This document shows positions 1 to 8,081 of a DNA stretch of 20,706 nucleotides, one piece after another. The DNA is from JBDHTS01 sp039808845 (GTDB lineage: Bacteria > Pseudomonadota > Alphaproteobacteria > Micavibrionales > Micavibrionaceae), in NCBI GenBank assembly GCA_039808845.1, contig JBDHTS010000037.1, positions 1 to 20,706 on the forward strand. The letters are read 5' to 3'. Made by a program: the position numbers and the translations under genes. Under the pieces are notes generated by a model. That model was not told where the DNA came from. It made no database searches and was given only the letters and a program-made list of their open reading frames with translations. Numbering within the stretch: the stretch's first letter is position 1; the number at the start of each line of letters is the position of its first letter.

Positions 1-211
1 GAACGATGGCCATCTTGTATTCTGCCGGGATGCCCAGGATTTTCCGCTGCAGCTCCACCGCGTCGTTCAGGCGCTTTTTGCCCTCTGCCGCGCGGTGGGA
101 CCGGCCCGTGAAGGCGTTCTCCAGCGCGCTGACCGTCCAGCCGGGCCGCTTGGCGCAGGGGCCGGAGGAAAAGCAGGGGTTTTGAGGTTTTGCGGTCGGT
201 TTGCTGGGCAT
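1..211 (-). CDS. serC: Phosphoserine aminotransferase, N-terminal part (runs off the window)
   Basis: This is the first 70 codons of a gene reading leftwards from ATG at 211; the rest lies outside the window. The protein begins MPSKPTAKPQNPCFSSGPCAKRPGW and continues with GRSHRA and a helix ending IPAEYKMAIV. The order SSGPCAKRPGW, then GRSHR, then the (V/I)PxxYxxxIV segment is that of alphaproteobacterial SerC, a PLP enzyme that converts 3-phosphohydroxypyruvate and glutamate to phosphoserine in serine biosynthesis. The PLP lysine is not in the window. The gene points away from serB at 702, which catalyses the next step of the same pathway. The upstream GAGCGAG stretch is a weak ribosome site. 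Alphaproteobacterial serC genes can carry a conserved leader RNA; I could not recognise it here. Confidence 0.88.
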   Translation of the reverse strand, partial: MPSKPTAKPQNPCFSSGPCAKRPGWTVSALENAFTGRSHRAAEGKKRLNDAVELQRKILGIPAEYKMAIV

Positions 212-351
212 GGTCTCGCTCGCTGTTTTTGAAGCTTTTCTAATCTCTAATGAGAGAAAGCGGCCTGTGCAACTGCGAAAAAACCGGATTGTTTAATCAT
301 TCTTAATGTTTTTTTCATAAGATTAACAGGTATTTTTGGTCAGAGGTTTAA

Positions 352-651
352 ATGGCTGTTTTTGAAGGAATTGGGCAGGGAGAAGACGGTAAGCCTGTTG
401 CCCATATATTATATGACCAAGCCCGTACACGGGTTGACGGAGCATGGGTAGAAACGCCAAGGCGTGAAGAAATGACGCCTGCGGAATTGCTACAAAGGTA
501 CCAAACAACGCAAGGCGCTGTGCATGACGTATTGGCAACCGCTCTTGCAAAAATAGACCAGTTGACGCTAACACCAAAATCTATAACATTTAACAGGCCA
601 GAACCTTCGTTACCGACCTATCAGGTAAAACAGGACTGGCAGCCCGGTTAG
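352..651 (+). CDS. Hypothetical protein, 99 aa
   Basis: A small gene with an AGAGG ribosome site at 342-346, five bases before the ATG. The product is hydrophilic, with no signal peptide or membrane segment. It starts with a Gly-rich MAVFEGIGQGEDGKP stretch, has a predicted helical middle (EEMTPAELLQRYQTTQGAVHDVLATALAKIDQL, roughly residues 39-73) and a Pro-rich tail. I do not recognise the family. It lies between serC (divergent) and serB (50 bp downstream, same strand), so it may share a transcript with serB. Its base composition is more AT-rich than serB. A minus-strand frame of 84 codons covers the same bases but has no comparable ribosome site and low-complexity composition. Confidence 0.6.
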   Translation: MAVFEGIGQGEDGKPVAHILYDQARTRVDGAWVETPRREEMTPAELLQRYQTTQGAVHDVLATALAKIDQLTLTPKSITFNRPEPSLPTYQVKQDWQPG

Positions 652-701
652 GCAAAATTTTTTGCTTTCAGTGATGCCGGATCGATTTTATACATCGGTT
701 C

Positions 702-1586
702 ATGTCTTTCGTTCTTACTTTCGTCGCCTCACAAGACTGGATAACGAATTTGCATCTGCGTGATGCGCTTGCGGCGATCGGTATCGACCACACGCCCCGA
801 TGGCTGGAGCAAGGAAAAGCGGCAACCCTGAACACGGACCGGTTGCCCGATCGCGCCCGGATTGATCTCCTCCAGGCTGCTTTGGCCCCTTTGAGGGTCG
901 ATGTCTTCATGACGCCGTCCAGTAATCAGCGCAAAAAACTGCTGGTTGCCGACATGGACGCCACCATCGTGACGGCGGAAACGCTCGACGAACTGGCAAG
1001 CCATGCGGGCCTTCATGACAGGATCGCCGCCATTACGGATCGCGCGATGCGGGGTGAAATCGATTTTGCGGCAGCCTTGCGCGAAAGGATCGCCCTGCTC
1101 GAAGGACTGGAGGAAAGCGCCCTGCACGATACCTTGTCCCAAGTCAAACTGACCGATGGCGCAGAAATCCTGGTCCGCACCATGACGGCGCACGGGGCAA
1201 CCTGCGTTCTTGTTTCCGGAGGATTTACGTTTTTTACAAGCGCCATTGCAGGACGGACGGGTTTCCATTATCACCACGGCAATCTTCTCGAACTGGCCGG
1301 CGGTCGCCTGACGGGCCGGATCCTGGAGCCTGTTCTGGACAAGGCCGCCAAGCGGAATCTTCTGCAAAGCCATGCCCACAATCTGAAGCTGACCAAAGAC
1401 GAAACCCTGGCCATCGGGGACGGTGCGAACGACCTGCCCATGTTGGAGGAAGCCGGGCTTGGCATCGGCTTTCATCCCAAGAAGCTGGTGAAGGAGAAAA
1501 TACATAATTGTATCCTTCACGGCGACCTGACCGCGGCTTTATATGCCCAAGGCTATTCCAGCGCAGATTTCTTCACGGTGCGTTAA
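702..1586 (+). CDS. serB: Phosphoserine phosphatase
   Basis: HAD-superfamily enzyme that hydrolyses O-phosphoserine to serine, the last step of the phosphorylated serine pathway; cytoplasmic. An N-terminal regulatory-like region (residues 1-78) precedes the catalytic core. Visible motifs are DMDAT at 84-88 (nucleophile D84, acid/base D86), the cap region with E93 and E97, VSGGF at 171-175, the lysine region DKAAKRN around 213-219, and GDGANDLPML at 239-248. The 294-aa length matches alphaproteobacterial SerB. Motif I normally reads DxDST; here the serine after the second Asp is Ala (A87), a mild oddity. The ATG at 702 has no strong ribosome site nearby, so the exact start is less certain than the identity. 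Neighbouring serC supports the pathway assignment. Confidence 0.93.
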   Translation: MSFVLTFVASQDWITNLHLRDALAAIGIDHTPRWLEQGKAATLNTDRLPDRARIDLLQAALAPLRVDVFMTPSSNQRKKLLVADMDATIVTAETLDELASHAGLHDRIAAITDRAMRGEIDFAAALRERIALLEGLEESALHDTLSQVKLTDGAEILVRTMTAHGATCVLVSGGFTFFTSAIAGRTGFHYHHGNLLELAGGRLTGRILEPVLDKAAKRNLLQSHAHNLKLTKDETLAIGDGANDLPMLEEAGLGIGFHPKKLVKEKIHNCILHGDLTAALYAQGYSSADFFTVR

Positions 1587-1653
1587 TCTTTTGAGGTTTA
1601 CGATCCTTTGGCGTAACCTGTTTCCCTGACAGTCCTAAAGCCTAACAGAGACC

Positions 1654-2541
1654 ATGCCAGACCAGCCGAAGAAAAAATTCGTCATTCCGGATCAGCAGCT
1701 CGAAGATCTGATGCATTTGTATTGCCGCGACTACACGGCGCTTGAACGGATGGGCCGTTTCGATCCGATCACCGGACGGGATGAGGAAATCCAGCAGGTC
1801 ATCCTGATCCTGCTGCAGAAAGGCCGGAAGAACGCCGCGCTGCTGGCCCCTGCCGGGGTAGGCAAGACCGCGCTGGTTGTCGGGCTGGCGCAGCAGATCG
1901 TCAAGGGCGCCGTGCCTGAATACCTGAAGGATGCGCGGGTGGTGGAGGTAGATCTGGCCGCCATGGCCGCGGGCACCTCCGGGCCCGCCGAATTCCAGGC
2001 GCGGTTTATCCCCATATGCCGCGGCCTCGCCGAACGCTACCATGATGAAAGCTATCCCAAGACCATCATGTTCCTGGACGAGATCCATACGATCATGCCC
2101 AGCGTGAAAGGCAGCGCCTACGCGGGCCTGTCGGAAGTGATGAAGCCGTATCTGACCGTGGGTGACCTGCACGTGATCGGCGCGACGACGCTGGACGAAT
2201 TCCGCATCTACGTGGCCGCCGACCCTGCTCTCGACCGCCGATTCCAGAAGGTGCCGCTGAAAATCCCGAACGAGGAGGAAACCTACCAGATCCTGCTCGC
2301 CCTAAGGCCCGGCTATGAAAGGCACCATAAGGTCACCGTATCGGACGAGCAGCTGCGCCGGATTGTCAAGCTGACCGCGGAGCATTTGCAGCGCCGCAAT
2401 CAGCCCGACAAATCCATCATCGCGATGGATGCCGCCATGGCCTATCACGTCATGCATCACGGGCGCGGCGGAGAAATCGATACCTATGCGATCAATTATA
2501 TCGTTTCCAAGGAAGCGAAGCTTCATCCCGATGCTCTTTAA
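1654..2541 (+). CDS. Stand-alone ClpA/ClpB D1-like AAA+ ATPase
   Basis: The 295-aa protein matches only the first AAA+ module of ClpA/ClpB (about 750-860 aa in full): RFDPITGRDEEIQQ at the module start, Walker A region APAGVGKT at 65-72, Walker B IMFLDEIH at 138-145, sensor-1 GATT at 176-179, and paired arginine fingers R195/R196 in ALDRRF. There is no N-domain, M-domain coiled coil or D2 module. Two departures from ClpB stand out: the first Walker A glycine is Ala65, and the pore-loop segment that reads AGxKYRGEFE in ClpB is AGTSGPAEFQ here, so the substrate-gripping Tyr is missing. ATP binding and hydrolysis look possible, but threading of proteins looks unlikely. Function unknown. Its stop overlaps the stop of the convergent HAD gene by a few bases. 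Confidence 0.8.
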   Translation: MPDQPKKKFVIPDQQLEDLMHLYCRDYTALERMGRFDPITGRDEEIQQVILILLQKGRKNAALLAPAGVGKTALVVGLAQQIVKGAVPEYLKDARVVEVDLAAMAAGTSGPAEFQARFIPICRGLAERYHDESYPKTIMFLDEIHTIMPSVKGSAYAGLSEVMKPYLTVGDLHVIGATTLDEFRIYVAADPALDRRFQKVPLKIPNEEETYQILLALRPGYERHHKVTVSDEQLRRIVKLTAEHLQRRNQPDKSIIAMDAAMAYHVMHHGRGGEIDTYAINYIVSKEAKLHPDAL

Positions 2542-3263
2542 AGGATCTGGCGCCCGTTTTTTTGCTGCACGATATGCCGCAGCAAATCCAGAGCATTGTT
2601 ATAATCCGCATCGATGAACGCGGGCATATCCCTGGGCGGCTGTCCGTAATGCACCAGAACCGTGCCCATGCCAAGGCGGTGCGGAATGGACAGGTTGCGA
2701 GGCGTATCCTCGACAAATAATGTTTGTCCGGCATCCAGTTGAAGGCGTTCCAGCGCAAGCATAAACGGCGCCGCGCTTTCCGCTTTTTTCTGGAAAGCGT
2801 AATCCTCCAGCGCGAGAATATGATCGTCCGCGAACCACTCGCGCAGTCCCAGATGCGACAGCACTTTTCGCGCCCACGGGCCGGAACTGTGCGTAATCAG
2901 GGCGTGCCGCAGCTCTGTCTGCCGGAAAAACTCCGCCGTTTCGGCATTTTTATCGATCATGGTCTCATCGAGATGGTCGTGGAACCGATGATGCAGCCAG
3001 ACATCGTCGACCCCATGGTCCCGTACAAAAATACGGCCGCTGTATCCATATTCCGCGTAGGATTTTTCCGCCGCTTTCACGGCCTCATCCAGTTCGAGCG
3101 GGACGCCTGCTTCCAGCGCGGCGCGGGCGATCGCGATATGGAAGGCGTGCTTGACCGCATCTTCGATCCTGTAGAGCGTATTATCGAGATCCCAGACAAT
3201 CCCCTGGACGGTTTTCAGTTTCTGCAAAAAATCCTGCGCCAGGTCAGGACGGCTTGATGGCAT
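2538..3263 (-). CDS. HAD-superfamily hydrolase, pyrimidine 5'-nucleotidase type
   Basis: Reading from ATG at 3263 (MPSSRPDLAQ), the 241-aa protein has HAD motif I VWDLDNTLY (D25 and D27), a helical cap, motif II LITHSS, a lysine region around FQKK, and motif III/IV FVEDTPRN. The WDLDNTLY variant and the cap size are typical of the SDT1/YjjG-like pyrimidine 5'-nucleotidase group, which dephosphorylates nucleoside monophosphates; substrate cannot be fixed from sequence. An upstream start at 3335 is possible, but its added residues are basic and low in similarity and lie inside the previous gene. With the 3263 start the gene overlaps the 3' end of the methyltransferase gene by 20 bp, which suggests a two-gene operon with translational coupling. 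Confidence 0.85.
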   Translation of the reverse strand: MPSSRPDLAQDFLQKLKTVQGIVWDLDNTLYRIEDAVKHAFHIAIARAALEAGVPLELDEAVKAAEKSYAEYGYSGRIFVRDHGVDDVWLHHRFHDHLDETMIDKNAETAEFFRQTELRHALITHSSGPWARKVLSHLGLREWFADDHILALEDYAFQKKAESAAPFMLALERLQLDAGQTLFVEDTPRNLSIPHRLGMGTVLVHYGQPPRDMPAFIDADYNNALDLLRHIVQQKNGRQIL

Positions 3264-4266
3264 GGTAAATCTTGTATCCGTTTTTTTCCTGGATTTTTCT
3301 GACAGTATTGTAGAAAGCCGCCAGACCCGCCTCATAGGGAAGCTGGCTGTTCGCCACCATATAGAGACTGCCGCCGGGCTTCAAGGCCTGGGCAACCGTA
3401 CGGAGGAAAGCCCGGCCGATATCCGGTGAGGTTTTTTTTCCTTCATGAAAGGGCGGGTTCATGACAATCCAGTCCATGCCGGACAACCCTGTGTCAGGCT
3501 TCGTCAGATCGGCCCAGACAAAGCGGACATCCGCATGAACGTTTTGTAAATTGCTGCGGCAGGCTTCGACGGCGCGGCTGTCGGCATCCGCGCAATAGAG
3601 CCGCTCGATCTGAGGATTTTGTTGCAATACGGTTCGTGACAAAAATCCATACCCGCATCCGAAATCCGCACCTTTTCCCGCCAGGGACTGGGGAAGATGC
3701 CGCGCCAGCAATGCTGAACCGGCATCGATTTTATTCCACGAGAACAGGCCGGGGCAGGTCTGAAAGCCCGTATCGCCGCAAAGCCTCAGTGAAACATTCC
3801 GTGCCCATGCCTGCGCTTGGCCCTGATCAAACGCCGCGCTTTTTTGCGCCCGGACGATCCGGCAATGATATCTGGAGGCCGTCTGTGCCTGAAGGCCTAA
3901 AGCGGTATAAATATCCTTTAATCTCTTTCCCCCTGCGTCATTGGCGCCTGCCGCGACGATCCAGCCGCCGCCTTTCACGGACAGAGCCGCCCGGGCGATC
4001 CATCCTCGCGCTTCTTCCTGCTGCCGCCCCACGGCAACCAGCGCATGCGTATAAGGATCGCTGGGCCAAATCGTCGAGACCCTTTCGCCCAAAGACTCAG
4101 CCCAGGGCTTGAAAAACTGCAGCAACGTCCAATGGCCCCGCTGCATAAAGCCGGACAGGGCCTCCGTTTGCAAGGCATTCACGTAAAGGACGCGATCCTC
4201 GCCGCCAAGGGCGGGAAGCGCCTCCTCCAGCGGCCAGAGAACGGCATCGGCCAGGGATTGTGACAT
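3244..4266 (-). CDS. RsmC-like class I SAM-dependent methyltransferase
   Basis: About 340 aa with the layout of RsmC, the 16S rRNA guanine-N2 (G1207) methyltransferase: a degenerate N-terminal methyltransferase-like half (residues 1-160) and a catalytic C-terminal half. The latter contains the SAM-binding motif GADFGCGYGFLSRT, an acidic loop YCADADSRAVEACRSN, and the N6/N2-amino methyltransferase signature DWIVMNPPFHEG. The NPPF motif plus this two-half design favours a small-subunit rRNA enzyme, but RlmG is a close relation and the exact site is not proven. I prefer ATG 4266 to ATG 4275, because the latter lies inside a perfect hairpin. The gene is followed, with overlap, by the HAD phosphatase. 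Confidence 0.8.
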   Translation of the reverse strand: MSQSLADAVLWPLEEALPALGGEDRVLYVNALQTEALSGFMQRGHWTLLQFFKPWAESLGERVSTIWPSDPYTHALVAVGRQQEEARGWIARAALSVKGGGWIVAAGANDAGGKRLKDIYTALGLQAQTASRYHCRIVRAQKSAAFDQGQAQAWARNVSLRLCGDTGFQTCPGLFSWNKIDAGSALLARHLPQSLAGKGADFGCGYGFLSRTVLQQNPQIERLYCADADSRAVEACRSNLQNVHADVRFVWADLTKPDTGLSGMDWIVMNPPFHEGKKTSPDIGRAFLRTVAQALKPGGSLYMVANSQLPYEAGLAAFYNTVRKIQEKNGYKIYHAIKPS

Positions 4267-4272
4267 GCAAGA

Positions 4273-4297
4273 CATCCGGCGGTTGTTCCGCCGGATG
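4273..4297. terminator. Perfect 10-bp hairpin between the RTX and methyltransferase genes
   Basis: CATCCGGCGG (4273-4282) pairs perfectly with CCGCCGGATG (4288-4297) around a TTGTT loop, and one more A-T pair extends it. It lies in the 64-bp gap after the RTX stop codon, in the right place to end RTX transcription. No clean T-run follows on either strand, so a classical intrinsic terminator is not certain; it could instead be an mRNA-stabilising 3' hairpin or could limit read-through into the methyltransferase gene. Confidence 0.5.
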
Positions 4298-4330
4298 TTG
4301 TAGCACGTTTGCCAGAAGGCAAAAGGCTTT

Positions 4331-6457
4331 TCAGGCCATCACATCGAGATTGCCTTGGGCGACCATCCGACCCAGATCAAGGCCCGAAACGTTTTCCAGC
4401 ATCGCCACCGCGATGAAATCCGTGCCGGCACCGTCGGCATTGACTTCCAGCAGCGTATTGCCGCCGCTTTGCGTCAGCCGGACGAAATCGGCAATGGCAT
4501 CCATCGCGGCGTCGTAACCCTGCAGCAACGCAGCAATATCGATGATGTCCCCGCCTGAACCGGACTGGAAATCCTTGATGATATCGCCGCTGTCGTCCAT
4601 CGACTGATAAAGGAACCGGTCGGCCCCTTCTTCGCCGTAGAGTGTGTCCATCCCCGGACCCCCGTTCAGGATGTCATCACCGACACCGCCATACAGCGTG
4701 TCGTTGCCGTTGCCGCCTTCCAGAATGTCGTTGTCATGGATCAACAGGGTCTGTACGGTTTTCGCCGCGAAGCTGAGATCGAACACAGCATCGTTGAAAT
4801 CAGCGTCGCCCCAGTTGTTCAGATCCTCGAAGCCGAGCCGGAGCGTGTCGTGATCGCCCGCATGCGCCAGGCCGGAGACAACGTGAACCTTGTGGTCCAT
4901 GTTCAGGGAATAGTCGCCCCCGCGTTCGCTGCTGTGGTAGATATGATCCTTAAGAACGACCTCCTTGCCGTCGATCTCATAGACCAGCTTGACCTTCGAC
5001 CCGGCATCGTGAATGTTGGCGTCGCGTTCCTGGGCCGTATTGTTCTTGTAAACGAAGCGCAGGGTGCCATCGTCGAAATCATAGCCCTTTTGCGCTATCT
5101 TATTGACCTTGAACCCGTCGGCGACCAGAAAAAACCCGATACTGGTGCCTGCCTTGACGTCGAAGGTGAACTGCGAACCCGCAGCCGCCGTTTTGAGATT
5201 CTCCCAGGCCATGTGCACGTCCGTGATACGGCCATCCGCCTGGATCGTGTATACGCCCAGCATGTTTTTATAGCCCGCGCCCGATCCCTGGAATGTCAGG
5301 GTCGCAGTCGTGTCATATGTGACATTGAGATCGCCCCGCGCTACGCCCAGCGTTTCCATATGCGTCAGTTTCTGCTTTTCCTGCACAGGCGGGAAGACCG
5401 TATCGCCGCTGAAATCCTTGTCATAGGTCGCGGTCTGGAAAACGCCGCTGATACTGCCGTTGGGACCGCCGCGCAGGATATCATCCCCGTCTCCGCCGAC
5501 CAGATGGTCGTTTCCTGCTCCGCCATCAAGGCGATCATTCCCCGTGCCCCCGTCCAGAAGATCGTTGCCGGAGGAGGACCAGAGCGTATCGTTCCCCGCC
5601 TCGCCGTAAATCCGGATATCGCCATAGCTGTGCGCCGCATCCGTCAGGTTGACGGCGTCGTTGCCGTTGCCCACCCGGATTTCCTCAACCGCCGCCAGGC
5701 GCAGCAATGTCGCATCCGCATGAGACGGGGCCGTCGGATCCCACAGGGAGAAGGCGTCGGATCCCGCCGTCAGCTGCAGCACATCATCCCCTGCGCCGCC
5801 ATCGTAGAAATCGAAAGTGCGGATCGCGTTGCCGACGGCAACAGTCTCGCCGTTGCCGCCGATGCCGGGCGACCCCGCATGCTGGAAAGTGGAGCCAACG
5901 GCATAAAGACCGTCGAAGGCGGACAGCAGGGTATCGTTTCCGGCATCGCCATGCAGGATATCGGCCCCGGATCCGCCGTTTAGCGTATCGTTGCCGTCGC
6001 CGCCGATCAGCGTGTCCGAATCTTCATTTCCGTTGACCGTGTCGTTGCCTGGGCCAGCATTCAGCAGATCGTTGCCCAGCCGCCCGTTGATGACATCGTC
6101 GCCGATATTGGTCCAGATAATATCGCTGTTGCCGCCACCATCCACATTGACGGCAGACAGGCTAAGCGTAGCGTCGGACAGGATGATCAGATCGCCGCCA
6201 TTGCCGGCGACGATGCGTTCGATGTTCATGAACATGATGTTGGAGGACACGGTATAGAACAGGGAATCGCCCACCGCCGTCATCAGCAACGTGTCCGTGC
6301 CATCGCCGCCATCGTAACTGAAAGAACTGGAAACATAATCATCGTCGATGAAGACGATGCTGCCGTCGTAAGGATTGGTAAGGCTGAAACTTAAATGAGT
6401 CAGCGCGCCCGTAAACAGAAGTACGTCGTCGCCACTGGTTCCCATGATGTCAGCCAT
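4331..6457 (-). CDS. RTX calcium-binding protein with DUF4114-like domain, probable type I secretion substrate
   Basis: A 708-aa acidic protein without an N-terminal signal peptide. Ca-binding nonapeptides of the GGxGxDxLx type occur in blocks at residues about 107-177, 217-225, 262-332 and 575-612 (for example GGDGNDTLNGGSGADIL). Between the last two blocks is a region of about 240 residues ending in NNWGDADFNDAVFDLSF (547-563), the signature seen at the end of DUF4114 domains. The C-terminus (612-708) resembles the serralysin-type C-terminal region, with FLYQSMDDSGDIIKDF and a hydrophobic tail, as in substrates of ABC/HlyD/TolC exporters. No catalytic domain is visible, so an adhesin, surface-layer or matrix role is likelier than a toxin or protease; that is inference. 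No exporter genes are nearby. The start has a good AAGGGGGC ribosome site. Confidence 0.85.
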   Translation of the reverse strand: MADIMGTSGDDVLLFTGALTHLSFSLTNPYDGSIVFIDDDYVSSSFSYDGGDGTDTLLMTAVGDSLFYTVSSNIMFMNIERIVAGNGGDLIILSDATLSLSAVNVDGGGNSDIIWTNIGDDVINGRLGNDLLNAGPGNDTVNGNEDSDTLIGGDGNDTLNGGSGADILHGDAGNDTLLSAFDGLYAVGSTFQHAGSPGIGGNGETVAVGNAIRTFDFYDGGAGDDVLQLTAGSDAFSLWDPTAPSHADATLLRLAAVEEIRVGNGNDAVNLTDAAHSYGDIRIYGEAGNDTLWSSSGNDLLDGGTGNDRLDGGAGNDHLVGGDGDDILRGGPNGSISGVFQTATYDKDFSGDTVFPPVQEKQKLTHMETLGVARGDLNVTYDTTATLTFQGSGAGYKNMLGVYTIQADGRITDVHMAWENLKTAAAGSQFTFDVKAGTSIGFFLVADGFKVNKIAQKGYDFDDGTLRFVYKNNTAQERDANIHDAGSKVKLVYEIDGKEVVLKDHIYHSSERGGDYSLNMDHKVHVVSGLAHAGDHDTLRLGFEDLNNWGDADFNDAVFDLSFAAKTVQTLLIHDNDILEGGNGNDTLYGGVGDDILNGGPGMDTLYGEEGADRFLYQSMDDSGDIIKDFQSGSGGDIIDIAALLQGYDAAMDAIADFVRLTQSGGNTLLEVNADGAGTDFIAVAMLENVSGLDLGRMVAQGNLDVMA

Positions 6458-6665
6458 GAACGCCCCCTTTTCCCAACAATGTATTCTGTTTTTTCCGGCT
6501 CAAGGTACGACCGCAATGACCTTGCAAAGCCCATTCTGATATTTTGGACACAAAAAGGTTAAAATTTTATGTAAATTTTTTAACCGTTTTCAGAATTTCT
6601 TCATTATTCTTAACCATTGGAATAAAGGCCGGAAGCGCGTAAACAAGGGGCAGAGCGCGCGCCCC
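6458..6665. promoter_or_regulatory. Divergent intergenic region with AT-rich inverted repeat
   Basis: These 208 bases separate the divergent RTX and MATE genes and must hold both promoters. The most obvious structure is an AT-rich dyad: GGTTAAAATTT (6557-6567) against AAATTTTTTAACC (6573-6585), an 11-bp inverted repeat apart from two extra T. The surrounding 60 bases are very AT-rich compared with the coding DNA. I could not pick out convincing -35/-10 pairs on either strand. Confidence 0.45.
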
Positions 6666-8033
6666 ATGACCACACAAATTCATAAAACGCCCGGCCGGAG
6701 CCAGGATCTGACACAGGGTTCCGTTAACGGCCATCTGGTCCGCCTGAGCGTGCCCATGGTCTGGGGGTTGCTGGCCATGATCAGTTTTCAGCTGGCGGAC
6801 ATGTATTTTCTTTCGCTTCTGGGCACAAAACCGCTGGCCGCCGTCGGTTTTACCCTGCCTGCCACGATGGTCGTGCTCAGCCTGACCATTGCCATGGGAA
6901 TCTCCGCCTCCTCCATCGTTTCGCGCCAGATCGGCGGAGGAAACCGGGACGGGGTGGAGCGGCTATCCACCCATGCGCTGATGATCGCGGGCATGGCTGG
7001 AATCGTGGTATCCGTCATGGGTCTGTTTCTTATCGACCCTGTTTTCCGTGCCATGGGGGCGGAAGAGGACATCTTGCCCCTGATCCGCGATTTCATGAGC
7101 GTCTATTATTCTGGATCCGTCTTTCTGACCCTTCTGATGGTCGGCAACGCGATTCTCCGGGCCTCGGGCGATTCCGTCGCTCCGGCGCTGATCCTGGTAT
7201 CCTGCGCCGTCATCAACGTCATTCTCGATCCGCTGCTGATTTTCGGATTGTTCGGTTTGCCGCGGATGGAAATGAAGGGAGCCGCGCTGGCGAACGTCCT
7301 GTCATGCTTTATCGCCATGCTGGGCGGTCTTTATATCATGGCCTGCCGCAATCGTGTCCTGGTCCGCCATCATTTGAACTTCCGTCAGTTCCGGGACTCC
7401 CTGAAACGTTTCGCGATTATCGCCGTGCCTGTCGGCATCGCCAATATTCTCCAACCCCTGACGAACGGAGCCATTACAGGACTTCTGGCAAAAGAAGGAC
7501 ATGAAACGGTGGCAGCCTATGGCATTGCCAGCCGTGTGGAAGCGTTCGCTTTTGTCATTATCATGGCGCTGGCTATCGGTATGGGACCTGTGATCGGACA
7601 AAACTGGGGCGCCGGGCTGTACAACCGTGTCAATGCGACCTTGAAAAGCGCATTTCTGTTCGTCACCGGATGGTCGCTGTTCGTCGCCCTGATACTGGCT
7701 TTACTCGGTCATGGCATTGCACGTCTTTTCACGTCAGAGCCGGAAGTATTGCGTTACGCCGTTCTTTATTTCTGGATCGTGCCGGTCTCCTATGCCTTCG
7801 GCAATCTGGTCAACGGCTGGGGATCGGCCTTTAACGCCATGGGCCTGCCGCGCAAGGCCTTCATGCTGATCGTTGTGCGTCTGTTCGCCCTGACTCTGCC
7901 TTTTGCGTGGATCGGGGCGTGGCTATGGGGTGCGCCGGGATTGTTCGCCGGCATCGCCGCGGCCAATGCCGCAAGCGGTCTTGGCAGCCATATTTACGGC
8001 TGGCGTTTCTGCAAGAAAATGGAAGCCGTCTGA
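6666..8033 (+). CDS. MATE-family multidrug/Na+ efflux transporter
   Basis: The 455-aa length, about 12 hydrophobic segments in two similar halves, and family landmarks identify a MATE inner-membrane antiporter. Landmarks are LSVPMVWGLLAMISFQLADMYFLSLLG near the start, the GISASSIVSRQIGGGNRD loop between helices 2 and 3, NAILRASGDS in helix 4-5, and the matching second-half loop MGPVIGQNWGAG. MATE proteins export cationic compounds in exchange for H+ or Na+. Substrate and coupling ion are unknown here. The ATG at 6666 is the first in frame; an AAGGGGC stretch upstream is too far to be an ideal ribosome site. The next gene follows after 48 bp on the same strand, so these transport genes may be co-transcribed. 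Confidence 0.93.
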   Translation: MTTQIHKTPGRSQDLTQGSVNGHLVRLSVPMVWGLLAMISFQLADMYFLSLLGTKPLAAVGFTLPATMVVLSLTIAMGISASSIVSRQIGGGNRDGVERLSTHALMIAGMAGIVVSVMGLFLIDPVFRAMGAEEDILPLIRDFMSVYYSGSVFLTLLMVGNAILRASGDSVAPALILVSCAVINVILDPLLIFGLFGLPRMEMKGAALANVLSCFIAMLGGLYIMACRNRVLVRHHLNFRQFRDSLKRFAIIAVPVGIANILQPLTNGAITGLLAKEGHETVAAYGIASRVEAFAFVIIMALAIGMGPVIGQNWGAGLYNRVNATLKSAFLFVTGWSLFVALILALLGHGIARLFTSEPEVLRYAVLYFWIVPVSYAFGNLVNGWGSAFNAMGLPRKAFMLIVVRLFALTLPFAWIGAWLWGAPGLFAGIAAANAASGLGSHIYGWRFCKKMEAV

Positions 8034-8081
8034 CCGCAGAATTTCCTTCGCCTTCGCTTCACTTCATGGCAGTAATAATTC

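Noticed and set aside
212..351. Known serC leader RNA or riboswitch upstream of serC
   Set aside because: Only a weak 4-bp stem (TCTC/GAGA) was visible; a covariance-model search would be needed.
729..1520. 263-codon minus-strand frame antisense to serB
   Set aside because: serB motifs are unambiguous on the plus strand.
4736..5983. 415-codon plus-strand frame antisense to the RTX gene
   Set aside because: The repeated Gly/Asp codons of RTX repeats leave antisense frames open; the translation is rich in Ile/Val/Ala/Arg without domain features.
4331..6457. RTX protein as a protease or pore-forming toxin
   Set aside because: No HExxH zinc-protease motif, no hydrophobic pore-forming segment and no acyltransferase gene next to it.
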